This document shows positions 9,918-18,590 of a DNA stretch of 64,000 bases, one piece after another (position 1 is the first letter of the stretch; each line of letters begins with the position of its first letter). The position numbers were made by a program, and so were the translations under genes. The stretch covers positions 1-64,000 of the forward strand of contig NZ_JQAR01000011.1 of assembly GCF_001437155.1 (NCBI RefSeq), given 5' to 3'. This DNA comes from Liquorilactobacillus mali. GTDB taxonomy: Bacteria > Bacillota > Bacilli > Lactobacillales > Lactobacillaceae. The notes below the pieces were generated by a model. That model had not been told where the DNA came from. It did no database searches and saw only the letters and a list, made by a program, of their open reading frames with translations.

Positions 9918-10370
9918 ATGAATTTTTATTCTTATGATTACTTAATACAGCAAAATAGTCAGCAAAATATTTTTTATTTTATCAGTATTGTCGTTGTGGC
10001 AATCGTTGCGATAGTGATGGGAACTCTTTGGTGGAGACAACGCACAGAATTAAAGTATCGTGACTTATTTGTTATAATGATGCTTCTGTTATTTCTGGTT
10101 ATTGGAAGTCAGGTGAATGAGTGGCAGAATGTAAAAAACGAGTATAATCAGAAATCACAGGTAATTCGAGTTGTTCAGAGCGCTGCTAAGGAAAAGCATG
10201 TAAGAAAAGAGCAAGTTTGGGCAAATACCACTAATATTACAAACGGGATGTTGATTAAAATTAAACAGCATTTTTATAAAGTAGAAGTGAGTGATGACAG
10301 CAACAGTTTTACTCTGTCCAAGTCAGTTCTAATCAATCGTACAATTCATTACGTGAGGGTGAAAAACTAA
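9918..10370 (+). CDS. DUF3290 family membrane protein
   Basis: The 150-residue product has two N-terminal membrane helices (about residues 18-38 and 48-66) and a basic soluble tail of about 80 residues. Pattern and partner fit DUF3290, a lactobacillus family of unknown role commonly found beside a DUF421 gene. The next gene starts two bases after its stop, so the two are co-transcribed and perhaps form one membrane complex. No enzymatic motif is visible. Confidence 0.8.
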   Translation: MNFYSYDYLIQQNSQQNIFYFISIVVVAIVAIVMGTLWWRQRTELKYRDLFVIMMLLLFLVIGSQVNEWQNVKNEYNQKSQVIRVVQSAAKEKHVRKEQVWANTTNITNGMLIKIKQHFYKVEVSDDSNSFTLSKSVLINRTIHYVRVKN

Positions 10371-10371
10371 A

Positions 10372-11025
10372 ATGTTATCTTATACAGATGTGACAATTAA
10401 ATTAGCAATAGGATTGCTGACGATTATTTTACAAATCAATTTGTCTGGGAAAAGTAATTTGGCTCCCATCAATGCTCTTGATCAGATGCAAAATTATGTT
10501 TTAGGTGGGATTGTTGGTGGAATGATTTACAATGAAAGCGTTACTGTACTGCAATATATTTTGGTTTTACTAATATGGACATTATTGGTAGCAATTCTTA
10601 GATTTATTACTAAGCACAATAAGTATATGAAGTGGTTAATTGACGGTAAACCACAGACCTTGATTAAAAATGGTAAGTTGATTGTTGCTACTGCATTGAA
10701 AAATGGAATGAGTGCCAATGATTTAACATTTCGCTTGCGTACAGAGGGAATTTCAGACATTAAGCAAGTAAAATCAGCAGTACTTGAGCAAAATGGGCAA
10801 TTAACAATTACACAATACGGCGATGAGGCAATCAAGTATCCACTAATTTTGGATGGCCAGGTAAACGAAGACATATTGGAAGAGACAGGTCATGATCTTG
10901 AGTGGCTCAGGGAACAACTAGCGTCTAAGAATTTAGAAATCAAAGATGTTTACTTAGGAACATATGTTGATAAATACTTGAATGTTTTTACATACACTGA
11001 GTCTGCAACAGCTAAGCAGAAATAG
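10372..11025 (+). CDS. DUF421 (YetF-like) membrane protein
   Basis: The 217-residue protein has about three N-terminal membrane helices and a soluble domain. The region from IDGKPQTLIKNGKL through DLTFRLRTEGISDIKQVKSA is typical of the DUF421/YetF C-terminal domain. The family is widespread in Firmicutes with no settled function. It is the second gene of a two-gene unit with DUF3290. The downstream neighbour is convergent and no clear terminator was found between them. Confidence 0.85.
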   Translation: MLSYTDVTIKLAIGLLTIILQINLSGKSNLAPINALDQMQNYVLGGIVGGMIYNESVTVLQYILVLLIWTLLVAILRFITKHNKYMKWLIDGKPQTLIKNGKLIVATALKNGMSANDLTFRLRTEGISDIKQVKSAVLEQNGQLTITQYGDEAIKYPLILDGQVNEDILEETGHDLEWLREQLASKNLEIKDVYLGTYVDKYLNVFTYTESATAKQK

Positions 11026-11079
11026 TGAATTATGATGTAGTTTGCCAAATGGGTAAAGAATTTTGACTGGAAAGAATGT

Positions 11080-11994
11080 TTATTGAATAACGATTTCAGT
11101 ACCTAATTCATTAGCAATGAATTCCAATAATTTTTTTTGCTCATTTGTAAAATAATGGTTGCGTCGATAGGCAATACTTGCGATTAACTGTGGTTGGACT
11201 TCATCCATCAAAGGAATACTTACAATATCAGGGTAATTGTTCTGCGCGGCTTCAGAGAGTATTGTGATGCCAATATTTTGTGAGACCATATTCATTAAAA
11301 AGCTTACGTTATTGGTTTCTAGGACTTCATGCAGTTGTAATTTATTTGCTTTGGACAGAATCTGTGCGACTTTTAAATGAACAAAGTTTTGATTTAATAA
11401 TATGAAGTTTTCACCTTTTAGCTCGGAAAAGTGGACACCTTTCTTCTGTGCTAGAGGATGTTTTTTTGACACGAAGATATGAAAACTACTTACAGCAAAG
11501 TTTTGAACAATTAAGTCATTTTGTGTTGTCTCAGTGAACTCCTCAGTATTTAATGAACCAATCAAAGCAGCATCAATTTTGCCATTTTTTAGAGATCTTT
11601 TGAGGCTGTTAGATCCCGATTCGTAAATTTTGATATGATTCAGCAACCCCCTGTTATTTAGCTTTTCAGCTATTTTATAAAAATATGTATTCTCAATGAC
11701 AGAGGCTAGTCCTAGGCTGAAATTTTTGGCAGTAAGGCGTATAATTTCTTTTTTTGCGGCTTCAAATTCATTAATAATCGTAATTGAATGGCGGAAGAGC
11801 TGCTCCCCTGCGGGTGTGATAATAAGTTCCTTACGTGAAGATTCGCGAAGCATCAGCTTGGCATCAAACAATATTTCTAATCGTTTAATGGAGTTACTGA
11901 TTGCAGGTTGACTAACGTTATAGAACTTGGCAACTTTTGAGAAGTTTTTTAGTATATACAGTTTTCTAAAATACTGGATATCTTGAATATTCAT
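11080..11994 (-). CDS. LysR-family transcriptional regulator
   Basis: This 304-residue regulator has an N-terminal winged helix-turn-helix (residues about 1-60, with FSKVAKFYNVSQPAISNSIKRLE) and a C-terminal periplasmic-binding-like effector domain. The ATG at 11994 has AAGGAG ten bases upstream, better than the in-frame alternative 27 bases earlier. It is divergent from the D-lactate dehydrogenase gene, the usual LysR layout, so dld is its likeliest target. The shared promoter region contains a T-N11-A dyad. The effector is not evident from sequence; a lactate-related molecule is only a guess. Confidence 0.9.
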   Translation of the reverse strand: MNIQDIQYFRKLYILKNFSKVAKFYNVSQPAISNSIKRLEILFDAKLMLRESSRKELIITPAGEQLFRHSITIINEFEAAKKEIIRLTAKNFSLGLASVIENTYFYKIAEKLNNRGLLNHIKIYESGSNSLKRSLKNGKIDAALIGSLNTEEFTETTQNDLIVQNFAVSSFHIFVSKKHPLAQKKGVHFSELKGENFILLNQNFVHLKVAQILSKANKLQLHEVLETNNVSFLMNMVSQNIGITILSEAAQNNYPDIVSIPLMDEVQPQLIASIAYRRNHYFTNEQKKLLEFIANELGTEIVIQ

Positions 11995-12014
11995 ATAGAT
12001 GTTGCTCCTTTTTA

Positions 12015-12029
12015 ATAACATATAGTTAT
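12015..12029. promoter_or_regulatory. Candidate LysR box
   Basis: ATAACATATAGTTAT has perfect 5-bp arms (ATAAC/GTTAT) around a 5-bp centre and satisfies the T-N11-A rule for LysR binding. It lies 20 bp upstream of the regulator's start. A second dyad (CTTATA-N8-TATAAG) occurs at 12059-12078, nearer the dld side. Confidence 0.4.
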
Positions 12030-12144
12030 AGTATTTGTTAAATTTGATTATACACTTACTTATAATATATCCTATAAGATGTTTTTTACACAGATATTAA
12101 AATACAGGTAATTAGTATAAATTTTGTTTGATAAGGGAGAAAAA

Positions 12145-13827
12145 ATGTCAACAGTTGAAGAATTAAACGCAGTTGTCGGGAAAAAACATGTTATTACAAA
12201 TAAAGCTAAGTCACTACGTTTTCGAAAGGGATATCGTTCTGGCAAGGGGGATGCGTTGGCCGTTGTCTTTCCAGCTAATCTTGTGGAGCTTTGGCAAGTG
12301 CTAACGATATTGCATCGACATGATATCATCATCATTATGCAGGCTTCCAATACAAGTCTAACAGAGGGATCTATACCCGCAGATGGATATGATCGTGAAG
12401 TTGTTGTTGTAAGTGGACATCGCATTAAGGACTTGCAGTTAATTAATCATGGGAAACAAGTGTTAGCATTCCCTGGAACAACATTGTTTAAATTGGAAAA
12501 TGCTTTGAAACCAATTAATCGTGAGCCGCATTCAGTGATTGGGTCATCGACTTTAGGTGCTTCTGTGGTTGGGGGAGTCAGCAATAATTCTGGTGGCGCA
12601 TTAATCCGTCGCGGACCTGCATATACAGAATTGTCATTGTATGCAAGAATTGACGAGAATGATGAACTTCATTTAGTCAATCATTTGGGGATTGATTTAG
12701 GAACGACACCAGAAGAAATTCTGACTAATTTAGAGCAGCGTAATTTTGATGTTGATAACGTGAAGAAGGCCGAGCATTATGGCCATATTCCAAATTATCA
12801 AGCACGTGTACGTGATGTTGAGGCTGACACACCAGCACGTTATAATGCTGATCCGCATCAATTGTATGAAGTCTCAGGCTCTGCAGGCAAGGTTGCTACC
12901 TTTGCAGTACGCCTTGATACCTTCCCTAAAGATGGTGAATCACAAGTCTTTTATATTGGGACAAACCATCCTAGTGTACTAGAAGATCTCAGACGTCATA
13001 TCATGAAGAATTTTGAAAACTTACCAGTTTCAGGGGAATACATGCACAGTGAAGCGTATACTTTGGCAAAAAAGTATGGTAAAGATTCACTGATTGTTAT
13101 TGATAGATTGGGAACAGATTTCCTACCATATTTGTTTTCTTTAAAGGCAACAGCTGAAAGAATATTAGGACATTTTCATTTTATTAAACCATATCTACCA
13201 GATAGAGTTCTGCAAAAACTTGGAATGTTATTTCCAAATCAGTTACCAAAACGTTTAGAAGAGTTCCATGAAAAATATGAGCATTATCTTATCTTAAAAA
13301 TGGAAGGTGCTGGTATCCAAGAGGCACGTGAATATTTAAAAGATTATTTTCAAACGGCTGAAGGGGACTATTTTGAAGCAACTCCTAAGGAAACGAAGAG
13401 GGCTGAACTTCATCGTTATGTAACAGCGGGGATCGCAATTCGTTATCAAGAAGTCTTTCAAGATACAATTACCGATATTTTACCTATCGATGTTGCATTG
13501 AGACGTAATGAATATGATTGGTTTGAAAAATTGCCAAAGGAAATTGAAGATAAGATCGAACATAAATTATATTATGGGCATTTTTTGGATCATGTTATGC
13601 ATCAGGACTATATTCTAAAACCTGGTGTGGATCCGCATGAATTAAAGGAAGAAATGTTGAAATTATTGGATAAACGTGGTGCAATTTATCCTGCAGAACA
13701 TAATGTTGGGCATTTATACAAGGCAGCACCGTCATTGGTTGCACATTATAAGAAGAACGATCCAACAAATAGTTTTAACCCTGGAGTTGGTAAGACAACA
13801 ACACAAAAATACTGGGGTGAGTATTAA
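12145..13827 (+). CDS. dld: Quinone-type FAD D-lactate dehydrogenase
   Basis: The 560-residue protein matches the Dld family, peripheral membrane flavoproteins that oxidise D-lactate to pyruvate and pass electrons to quinone. The N-terminal FAD-binding region shows LTEGSIPADGYDREVVVVS and GTTLFKLENALKPINREPHSVIGSS. The C-terminal region carries the Dld-type membrane-binding and cap segments and ends in NPGVGKTT. Length is close to the roughly 570 residues of the E. coli enzyme. The ATG at 12145 follows AAGGGAG; an in-frame TTG at 12124 is less likely. This differs from the NAD-dependent fermentative LDHs and implies at least some quinone-linked electron flow. It is divergent from a LysR regulator that probably controls it. 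Confidence 0.93.
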   Translation: MSTVEELNAVVGKKHVITNKAKSLRFRKGYRSGKGDALAVVFPANLVELWQVLTILHRHDIIIIMQASNTSLTEGSIPADGYDREVVVVSGHRIKDLQLINHGKQVLAFPGTTLFKLENALKPINREPHSVIGSSTLGASVVGGVSNNSGGALIRRGPAYTELSLYARIDENDELHLVNHLGIDLGTTPEEILTNLEQRNFDVDNVKKAEHYGHIPNYQARVRDVEADTPARYNADPHQLYEVSGSAGKVATFAVRLDTFPKDGESQVFYIGTNHPSVLEDLRRHIMKNFENLPVSGEYMHSEAYTLAKKYGKDSLIVIDRLGTDFLPYLFSLKATAERILGHFHFIKPYLPDRVLQKLGMLFPNQLPKRLEEFHEKYEHYLILKMEGAGIQEAREYLKDYFQTAEGDYFEATPKETKRAELHRYVTAGIAIRYQEVFQDTITDILPIDVALRRNEYDWFEKLPKEIEDKIEHKLYYGHFLDHVMHQDYILKPGVDPHELKEEMLKLLDKRGAIYPAEHNVGHLYKAAPSLVAHYKKNDPTNSFNPGVGKTTTQKYWGEY

Positions 13828-13954
13828 AAAAGTAACAAATATAAATTTGTACTGGGCTAAAAGTTAGATTTGAGATGTAGTTTATAGTTTATTATAATTA
13901 GGAATTGAAATTGTGATAATAATAAAACTATATGTCAGTTAGGTTGTGTATCGC

Positions 13955-15196
13955 GTGAATAACTTTTTAAAAAAAAGTAATTTTGTTCTTTTGTTCTCTA
14001 CGATTATGCTTGGAATTATAGTCGGAATTAGTTCGCTATTGCTGAGCCTTTTGCTAGATGGAGTTGAAAGATTATTTCTTAGCTTTCAGGAAAGTGCAGG
14101 AAATCCGGCATCATTAGAGATACTCCCAGTACATCGACTCTTATCTGTTTTTATTGGGGCAATAGTTGCGGCATTTATTTGGTGGATTATTAGAACAAGA
14201 GTCAAAAGGCCAGTGACTATCGCCAAAGGGCTAGCGGGTGAGAAAATGCCTCCTGTACAAACTGCAATACATGTAATGACTCAGATCTTCTATGTGGGAA
14301 CAGGCGGCTCAGTTGGGCGAGAACTAGCACCGCGTGAAGCTGGGGCGATGCTCGCACAATGCTGGAATGGCCTATTGCATAGATTACGGCTTGACTTATC
14401 TGAAGATGACAGCAAATTATTAATTGCTGCTGCTGCTGGTGCAGGATTTGCCGGCATCTATAGTGCCCCTTTCACCGGAATGCTTTTTTGTGTGGAAATA
14501 TTACTTAAAAAGGTAACGAAAAAAGCGATTGTAGTAAGTTTAATCATGTCCTCAATTGCAATGCTTATTGGTACAATTGTAAAAGGCTTCGGACCGTATT
14601 ATTTAGTTGGTAACCAACAATTTTCACTGACTTTTTTAATATTTGTGCTCATTGTTGCACCTCTTTGTGGAATACTAGGTGCAATTTTCCGTAGGAGTTT
14701 CAAATGGGCTGGAAAGTTCCAGGCAAAAGGAAATTGTATTCTATGGCAATTACCACTACTGGGATTAGTAACGGGGATAGCTGCTATATCATTTCCACAG
14801 ATTATGGGGAATGGGCGTGCACTAGCACAATTGTCTATTGATACCTTTAACCAGCAAATGATCTGGCTATTACTCGTTGGTGCCTTGGCAAAGGCGATTA
14901 TTACAGTATTCACTATTCGAGCAGGTGCTTCTGGTGGAACGTTAACTCCTTCAATTGCAATTGGAGCAGTGATTGGAACTGTTTTAGGAATAATCTTTCA
15001 TTCTTTTTTTATTGCTATTCCGATTTGGCAATGTTCATTATTAGGAGCATGTACGCTATTGGCGGCTTCACAACAAGCACCTCTGATGGCTTTGATGATG
15101 ATCATTGAGATCAGTCATCTGAATTATTCTGCTTTTTTGCCTCTTGGAATTGGTGTTGCACTGGCAATAGCAGCTTCAAAATTGATTCCAGAATAA
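13955..15196 (+). CDS. ClC-family chloride channel/transporter
   Basis: A 413-residue polytopic protein with about ten membrane helices. It carries the ClC signatures GTGGSVGRELAPREAGAM (anion-pore region) and AGAGFAGIYSAPFTG, plus a later RAGASGGTLTPS loop. It lacks C-terminal CBS domains. ClC proteins move chloride or exchange it for protons. The Arg-Glu-Leu-Ala version of the usual GREGP motif places it in a bacterial side branch, so the ion specificity is open. The start is uncertain: GTG at 13955 is better spaced from TTAGG than GTG at 13946. Confidence 0.88.
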   Translation: MNNFLKKSNFVLLFSTIMLGIIVGISSLLLSLLLDGVERLFLSFQESAGNPASLEILPVHRLLSVFIGAIVAAFIWWIIRTRVKRPVTIAKGLAGEKMPPVQTAIHVMTQIFYVGTGGSVGRELAPREAGAMLAQCWNGLLHRLRLDLSEDDSKLLIAAAAGAGFAGIYSAPFTGMLFCVEILLKKVTKKAIVVSLIMSSIAMLIGTIVKGFGPYYLVGNQQFSLTFLIFVLIVAPLCGILGAIFRRSFKWAGKFQAKGNCILWQLPLLGLVTGIAAISFPQIMGNGRALAQLSIDTFNQQMIWLLLVGALAKAIITVFTIRAGASGGTLTPSIAIGAVIGTVLGIIFHSFFIAIPIWQCSLLGACTLLAASQQAPLMALMMIIEISHLNYSAFLPLGIGVALAIAASKLIPE

Positions 15197-15255
15197 TTGA
15201 ATTAACAAATTGAGATGTCTTGGAAACTATATGATGGTTTATATGAAATAAACAG

Positions 15256-15296
15256 AGGGACTGGATCAAGAATTAACTTTTGATCCAGTCCCTTTT
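15256..15296 (+). terminator. Rho-independent terminator of the ClC gene
   Basis: A perfect 14-bp stem, AGGGACTGGATCAA paired with TTGATCCAGTCCCT, has a 10-base loop and is followed by TTTT. It could serve both strands, since an Ldh_2 gene converges from the right. The rest of 15297-15414 shows nothing recognisable. Confidence 0.9.
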
Positions 15297-15414
15297 ACTT
15301 ATTTAGCGTATATAAAAACAGGAGGGCACTTTTCTTCACTATAAACATATACAGATATAAATAATAGCTTAACCCCACTGTATACGACTAGTAAATGACT
15401 ATACCTTTATCAAA

Positions 15415-16503
15415 TTATGATAAATACTCTTTAAAGGAAACACCTAGACGTGTTGCAATTGACTTAATTTCAGAAATTGTAACATCATCGATTTTGATTC
15501 CATTTTCTTTTGCATCAAGGTAACTAATTTGTTCTTTATCACCATGAACATAGATTGTGCGACCGGTAACAGCAGGCAATTCGCGGATTTCTTGCAGATA
15601 ATCAGAAAAGCGGGCAATAATCGCTTCTTTATTGCCAAAAATGTCTGGGTCAATTGCAATGAAACTTTGACATGGGCCAACTTCAGGATTGCTGCCATCA
15701 ATTTCAGATGAGATGTCGCCTTGTGAAAGAATCGAGGTGAATATTTCTACTATTATACCTAAACCAAATCCCTTATGACCACCTGTCAGTTCAGAAACTC
15801 CACCGAGTGGGGTTAAACCAACATTTGATTTTGGAACACGGAGTAAGTCTAAATCCTGATCATTGGTATGATCATATATGGGGTCGATCCCATCTTTGGC
15901 TACCCAAAATTCAGGGAAATCTTTTCCTAATTTACGATAGACTTCAATTTTACCTTGTGGAACAGTAGTAGTCGCAAAATCAAGTATAAAGTTATGCGGT
16001 TTAGCAGGCATTGCAAACCCAATTGGGTTAGTTCCTACAAATGGTTGGGTTGAATTGGTCGGCACCATTCCAGGACGAGAATTTGTTGAAGACATTCCGA
16101 TTAATCCTTGTTCTGCAGCCATATTTGCATAGAAACCGGCTATTCCATAATGGCTTGATTTCTTTGTAGTGACAATGCCCACTCCATGTTCTTTGGCTTT
16201 TTTGATTGCAAGGTTCATGCTGTAGATCCCATTTAATTGACCAATTCCAAAATGAGCGTCAATGACAGCACTAACAGTAGTTTCCTTTACAATTTCAGGA
16301 GTACTATTGATTTTAATCTTACCGTTTTGAATGAATTTATCGTACATGGTCATGCGCTGAACTCCATGTGACTCAATTCCATGCATATCAGTATAAATCA
16401 ATGTATGAGCAATTTTTTTGCTGTCAGCAGATGAAAAACCGTAAGCTTTGTAGATTTTAACGACGAGTTGAAGCATTTTTTCACTATCATATTTCTTAAT
16501 CAC
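15415..16503 (-). CDS. Malate/L-lactate dehydrogenase family (Ldh_2) oxidoreductase
   Basis: The 362-residue product belongs to the Ldh_2/MDH-type-2 family of NAD(P)-dependent 2-hydroxyacid dehydrogenases, unrelated to classical LDH. Visible signatures are the N-terminal TDMHGIESHGVQRM, SSHYGIAGFYANMAAEQG with the likely active-site His, VGTNPIGFAMP and TGGHKGFGLGIIVEIFTS. Substrates in the family include malate, L-lactate, sulfolactate, ureidoglycolate and 2,3-diketogulonate, and sequence alone does not settle which applies. The GTG at 16503 follows GGAAGGG at a good distance. It is divergent from the YagU-like gene. Confidence 0.85.
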   Translation of the reverse strand: MIKKYDSEKMLQLVVKIYKAYGFSSADSKKIAHTLIYTDMHGIESHGVQRMTMYDKFIQNGKIKINSTPEIVKETTVSAVIDAHFGIGQLNGIYSMNLAIKKAKEHGVGIVTTKKSSHYGIAGFYANMAAEQGLIGMSSTNSRPGMVPTNSTQPFVGTNPIGFAMPAKPHNFILDFATTTVPQGKIEVYRKLGKDFPEFWVAKDGIDPIYDHTNDQDLDLLRVPKSNVGLTPLGGVSELTGGHKGFGLGIIVEIFTSILSQGDISSEIDGSNPEVGPCQSFIAIDPDIFGNKEAIIARFSDYLQEIRELPAVTGRTIYVHGDKEQISYLDAKENGIKIDDVTISEIKSIATRLGVSFKEYLS

Positions 16504-16789
16504 ATTAATCACCCTTCCATTTTTAGGAGAATTACAACGACATTTTAGCATAAAAAACATATATCTAAAGTAAGTATTGATGAAATTAATTGGGATTTTC
16601 TATGATTATCAAATGGAAATTCATGTAAAATTTAAAAAAAGTTTTATATAATTTATAGTTTAGATTAGCTTTAAATAATTAATGGACATGGATTTGACTA
16701 TGAATGTGTTAATATGAGCAAATATATAATATTTCTCTTTTTAATATATTTATATTCCCAATATTAGGAGCTTATATTACACGATCTAT

Positions 16790-16817
16790 TTGACAAATCA
16801 TTCACAAATAGTATGAT
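16790..16817 (+). promoter_or_regulatory. Promoter of the YagU-like gene
   Basis: TTGACA (16790-16795) and TATGAT (16812-16817) are 16 bp apart, with a short leader to the ATG at 16846. The rest of the 16504-16789 intergenic stretch is AT-rich and shows no further recognisable element. Confidence 0.6.
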
Positions 16818-16845
16818 AATTAACTGTAAGAAGGGGGAAGAATTA

Positions 16846-17385
16846 ATGTTAAATTTATCAAAACCAAAGATATCTTTTAAAACAATTGTTTGGAAGAGTA
16901 TATGGTATGGTTTTATAGCTGGTATGATTTCAGGAATGGTCAAAATTGGATGGGAGAATATTTTGCCTCCCCGTACTTTGGCTAGAAATGCCACAAATCC
17001 ACCACAGCACTTATTAGAACAATTCGGAATGTCTTCAAAAGCTGTTCATGCGTTTGTTTATTATTCTACGGATCAAAAAGTATATTTTGTTGCACTGATT
17101 ATTCATTTTGCATTTTCAATTGTTTTTGCGGCATTATTCATTTTCTTGGCACAATATTGGAAGAAAACAACATTATGGCAGGGCGCTGCATATGGTATTG
17201 TGATTTGGATCGCATTCCATATAATTATTATGCCAGCAATGGGAACTGTGCCAGCACCTTGGAACCAACCATTCGATGAACATTTTTCAGAATTTTTCGG
17301 ACATATTGTTTGGGCATGGTCGATTTATGCAGTTGCAGTTTGCCTAGCAAAAAATGAAAAGAAAAATAAATTGGAAAATTTATAA
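16846..17385 (+). CDS. YagU-like (DUF1440) membrane protein
   Basis: The 179-residue protein has about four membrane helices, including segments near residues 18-36, 82-106 and 112-134. It matches the YagU/DUF1440 family through the start IWYGFIAGMISGMVKIGWE, the PP-R segment and a conserved C-terminal GHIVWAW. E. coli YagU has been linked to acid resistance; the biochemical role is unknown. The ATG follows AAGGGGGAAG, a strong RBS. It appears monocistronic, with a weak terminator about 30 bp after the stop. Confidence 0.82.
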   Translation: MLNLSKPKISFKTIVWKSIWYGFIAGMISGMVKIGWENILPPRTLARNATNPPQHLLEQFGMSSKAVHAFVYYSTDQKVYFVALIIHFAFSIVFAALFIFLAQYWKKTTLWQGAAYGIVIWIAFHIIIMPAMGTVPAPWNQPFDEHFSEFFGHIVWAWSIYAVAVCLAKNEKKNKLENL

Positions 17386-17415
17386 TTTTTGGTAGACCGC
17401 TATTATTAAAACTTA

Positions 17416-17456
17416 CGAGAGTTGCGACAAAAGTAGGGTGTTGCTGCTCTTTTTTT
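17416..17456 (+). terminator. Rho-independent terminator after the YagU-like gene
   Basis: An imperfect stem (GAGAGTTGCGACA with TGTTGCTGCTC) is followed by seven T residues. The following 17457-17709 stretch is AT-rich with nothing recognised. Confidence 0.65.
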
Positions 17457-17721
17457 ATAGATTTCTTCAGAAAAATTTTGGTTTAAATTTAGCAATGGTC
17501 TATTATTGATTTTGAATAAGTTTATTGATGATTCAAGAATAAGGTAGTAGACTTCAATTGTAAAAAGAATAAGTCTAAAAATTTGATTGCTGAATAAAGA
17601 ATTGCTACGGCTTTATTCCTGAAAAACGAGACGCACTATTTTTATTTGTTATAAAGTATGTAGTCTTTGCAGCATTTTTAATAATAGACTAACAAAATAT
17701 GTTGTATATGGAGGTATGAAA

Positions 17722-18312
17722 TTGAGTGTACAAATTGATTCTTTATCTGCCGTAGGCTCCCAAATTGAGGGTTTACAAATTATTAATGCAAAAATGGTGA
17801 CTGAAGGTCGTGGAACTGTTCGTGAACTTTACCGTCAGAGTAGTTATTCTGAAATTCTACCAAGCACTGTTTCTGCATGGAGCCAAGTGAATTTAACAAG
17901 AACTCAGCTTGGTGCGGTTCGCGGGCTTCATGGTGAGGCTATGTCAAAACTTGTCACTGTTGCTTATGGTTCTGCTTTGGGTGCGTATGTAGATACGAGA
18001 CCAAATAGTAAGACAATAGGTGCGGTTGTGACAGTTCGTCTCACGCCAGGGATTCAAGTCTTTGTTCCTCAAGGGGTGTGCAATGGATTTCAAGCACTTG
18101 ACGACAACACTGAATATCTATACTTTTTTGATAATGAATGGGCTCCAGGAATGGCAGGAGTAGCATTATCTCCCTTAGATCCAGGGTTGAATATTGACTG
18201 GCCAATTCATATTGATCCAAATAACCGTGAGCAGATATCTGAAAAAGACTCAAAGGCACCGAGTCTTAATGAGGTACTTGACCTTTTGTCTTCAAAGAAG
18301 CGTAAAGATTAA
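17722..18312 (+). CDS. RmlC-like dTDP-4-dehydrorhamnose 3,5-epimerase family protein
   Basis: The 196-residue cupin belongs to the RmlC family, which epimerises dTDP-4-keto-6-deoxyglucose at C3 and C5. The catalytic His is visible in RGLHGEA and the barrel motif reads FVPQGVCNGFQALDD. In most RmlC proteins this segment is V-P-x-G-F-A-H-G-F, so the usual second His is Asn here. The gene stands alone, without rmlA, rmlB or rmlD beside it, so the product may be a divergent epimerase or have another sugar substrate. GGAGG sits one base before an ATG at 17716, too close; TTG at 17722 has seven-base spacing and is preferred. Confidence 0.8.
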   Translation: MSVQIDSLSAVGSQIEGLQIINAKMVTEGRGTVRELYRQSSYSEILPSTVSAWSQVNLTRTQLGAVRGLHGEAMSKLVTVAYGSALGAYVDTRPNSKTIGAVVTVRLTPGIQVFVPQGVCNGFQALDDNTEYLYFFDNEWAPGMAGVALSPLDPGLNIDWPIHIDPNNREQISEKDSKAPSLNEVLDLLSSKKRKD

Positions 18313-18409
18313 AACTGATTAAGCTAGAGAAAAACAAGTTAGAAAATTTATAATTTTTATAGCTATCCGCCATATGCGTGTTAAGAAAAGAGAGTATATT
18401 TTAATTAAT

Positions 18410-18457
18410 AAAGAAGAGAATGAGCAGAATATAATTGCTGCTGAGCTCTTCTTTTTT
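18410..18457 (+). terminator. Rho-independent terminator of the RmlC-like gene
   Basis: AAGAAGAG pairs with CTCTTCTT around an inner imperfect GAGCAG/CTGCTG stem, and six T residues follow. It lies about 100 bp after the stop. Confidence 0.7.
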
Positions 18458-18505
18458 AATTTGGAATAAATGCAAATTCTGTTAAGTGTTGTGACAATCT
18501 TTTTT

Positions 18506-18514
18506 TGGTATAAT
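18506..18514 (+). promoter_or_regulatory. Extended -10 promoter of the amidotransferase-like gene
   Basis: TGGTATAAT forms an extended -10 element about 75 bp upstream of the start at 18591. A TTGTGA lies 14 bp upstream of the -10, too close to be a standard -35. Confidence 0.45.
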
Positions 18515-18590
18515 TATACTGATAGAAATTAGAACGTATAGATTCATATAATGAAACGAACGATTTATTGAAATTAATCGGAGGATAAGT

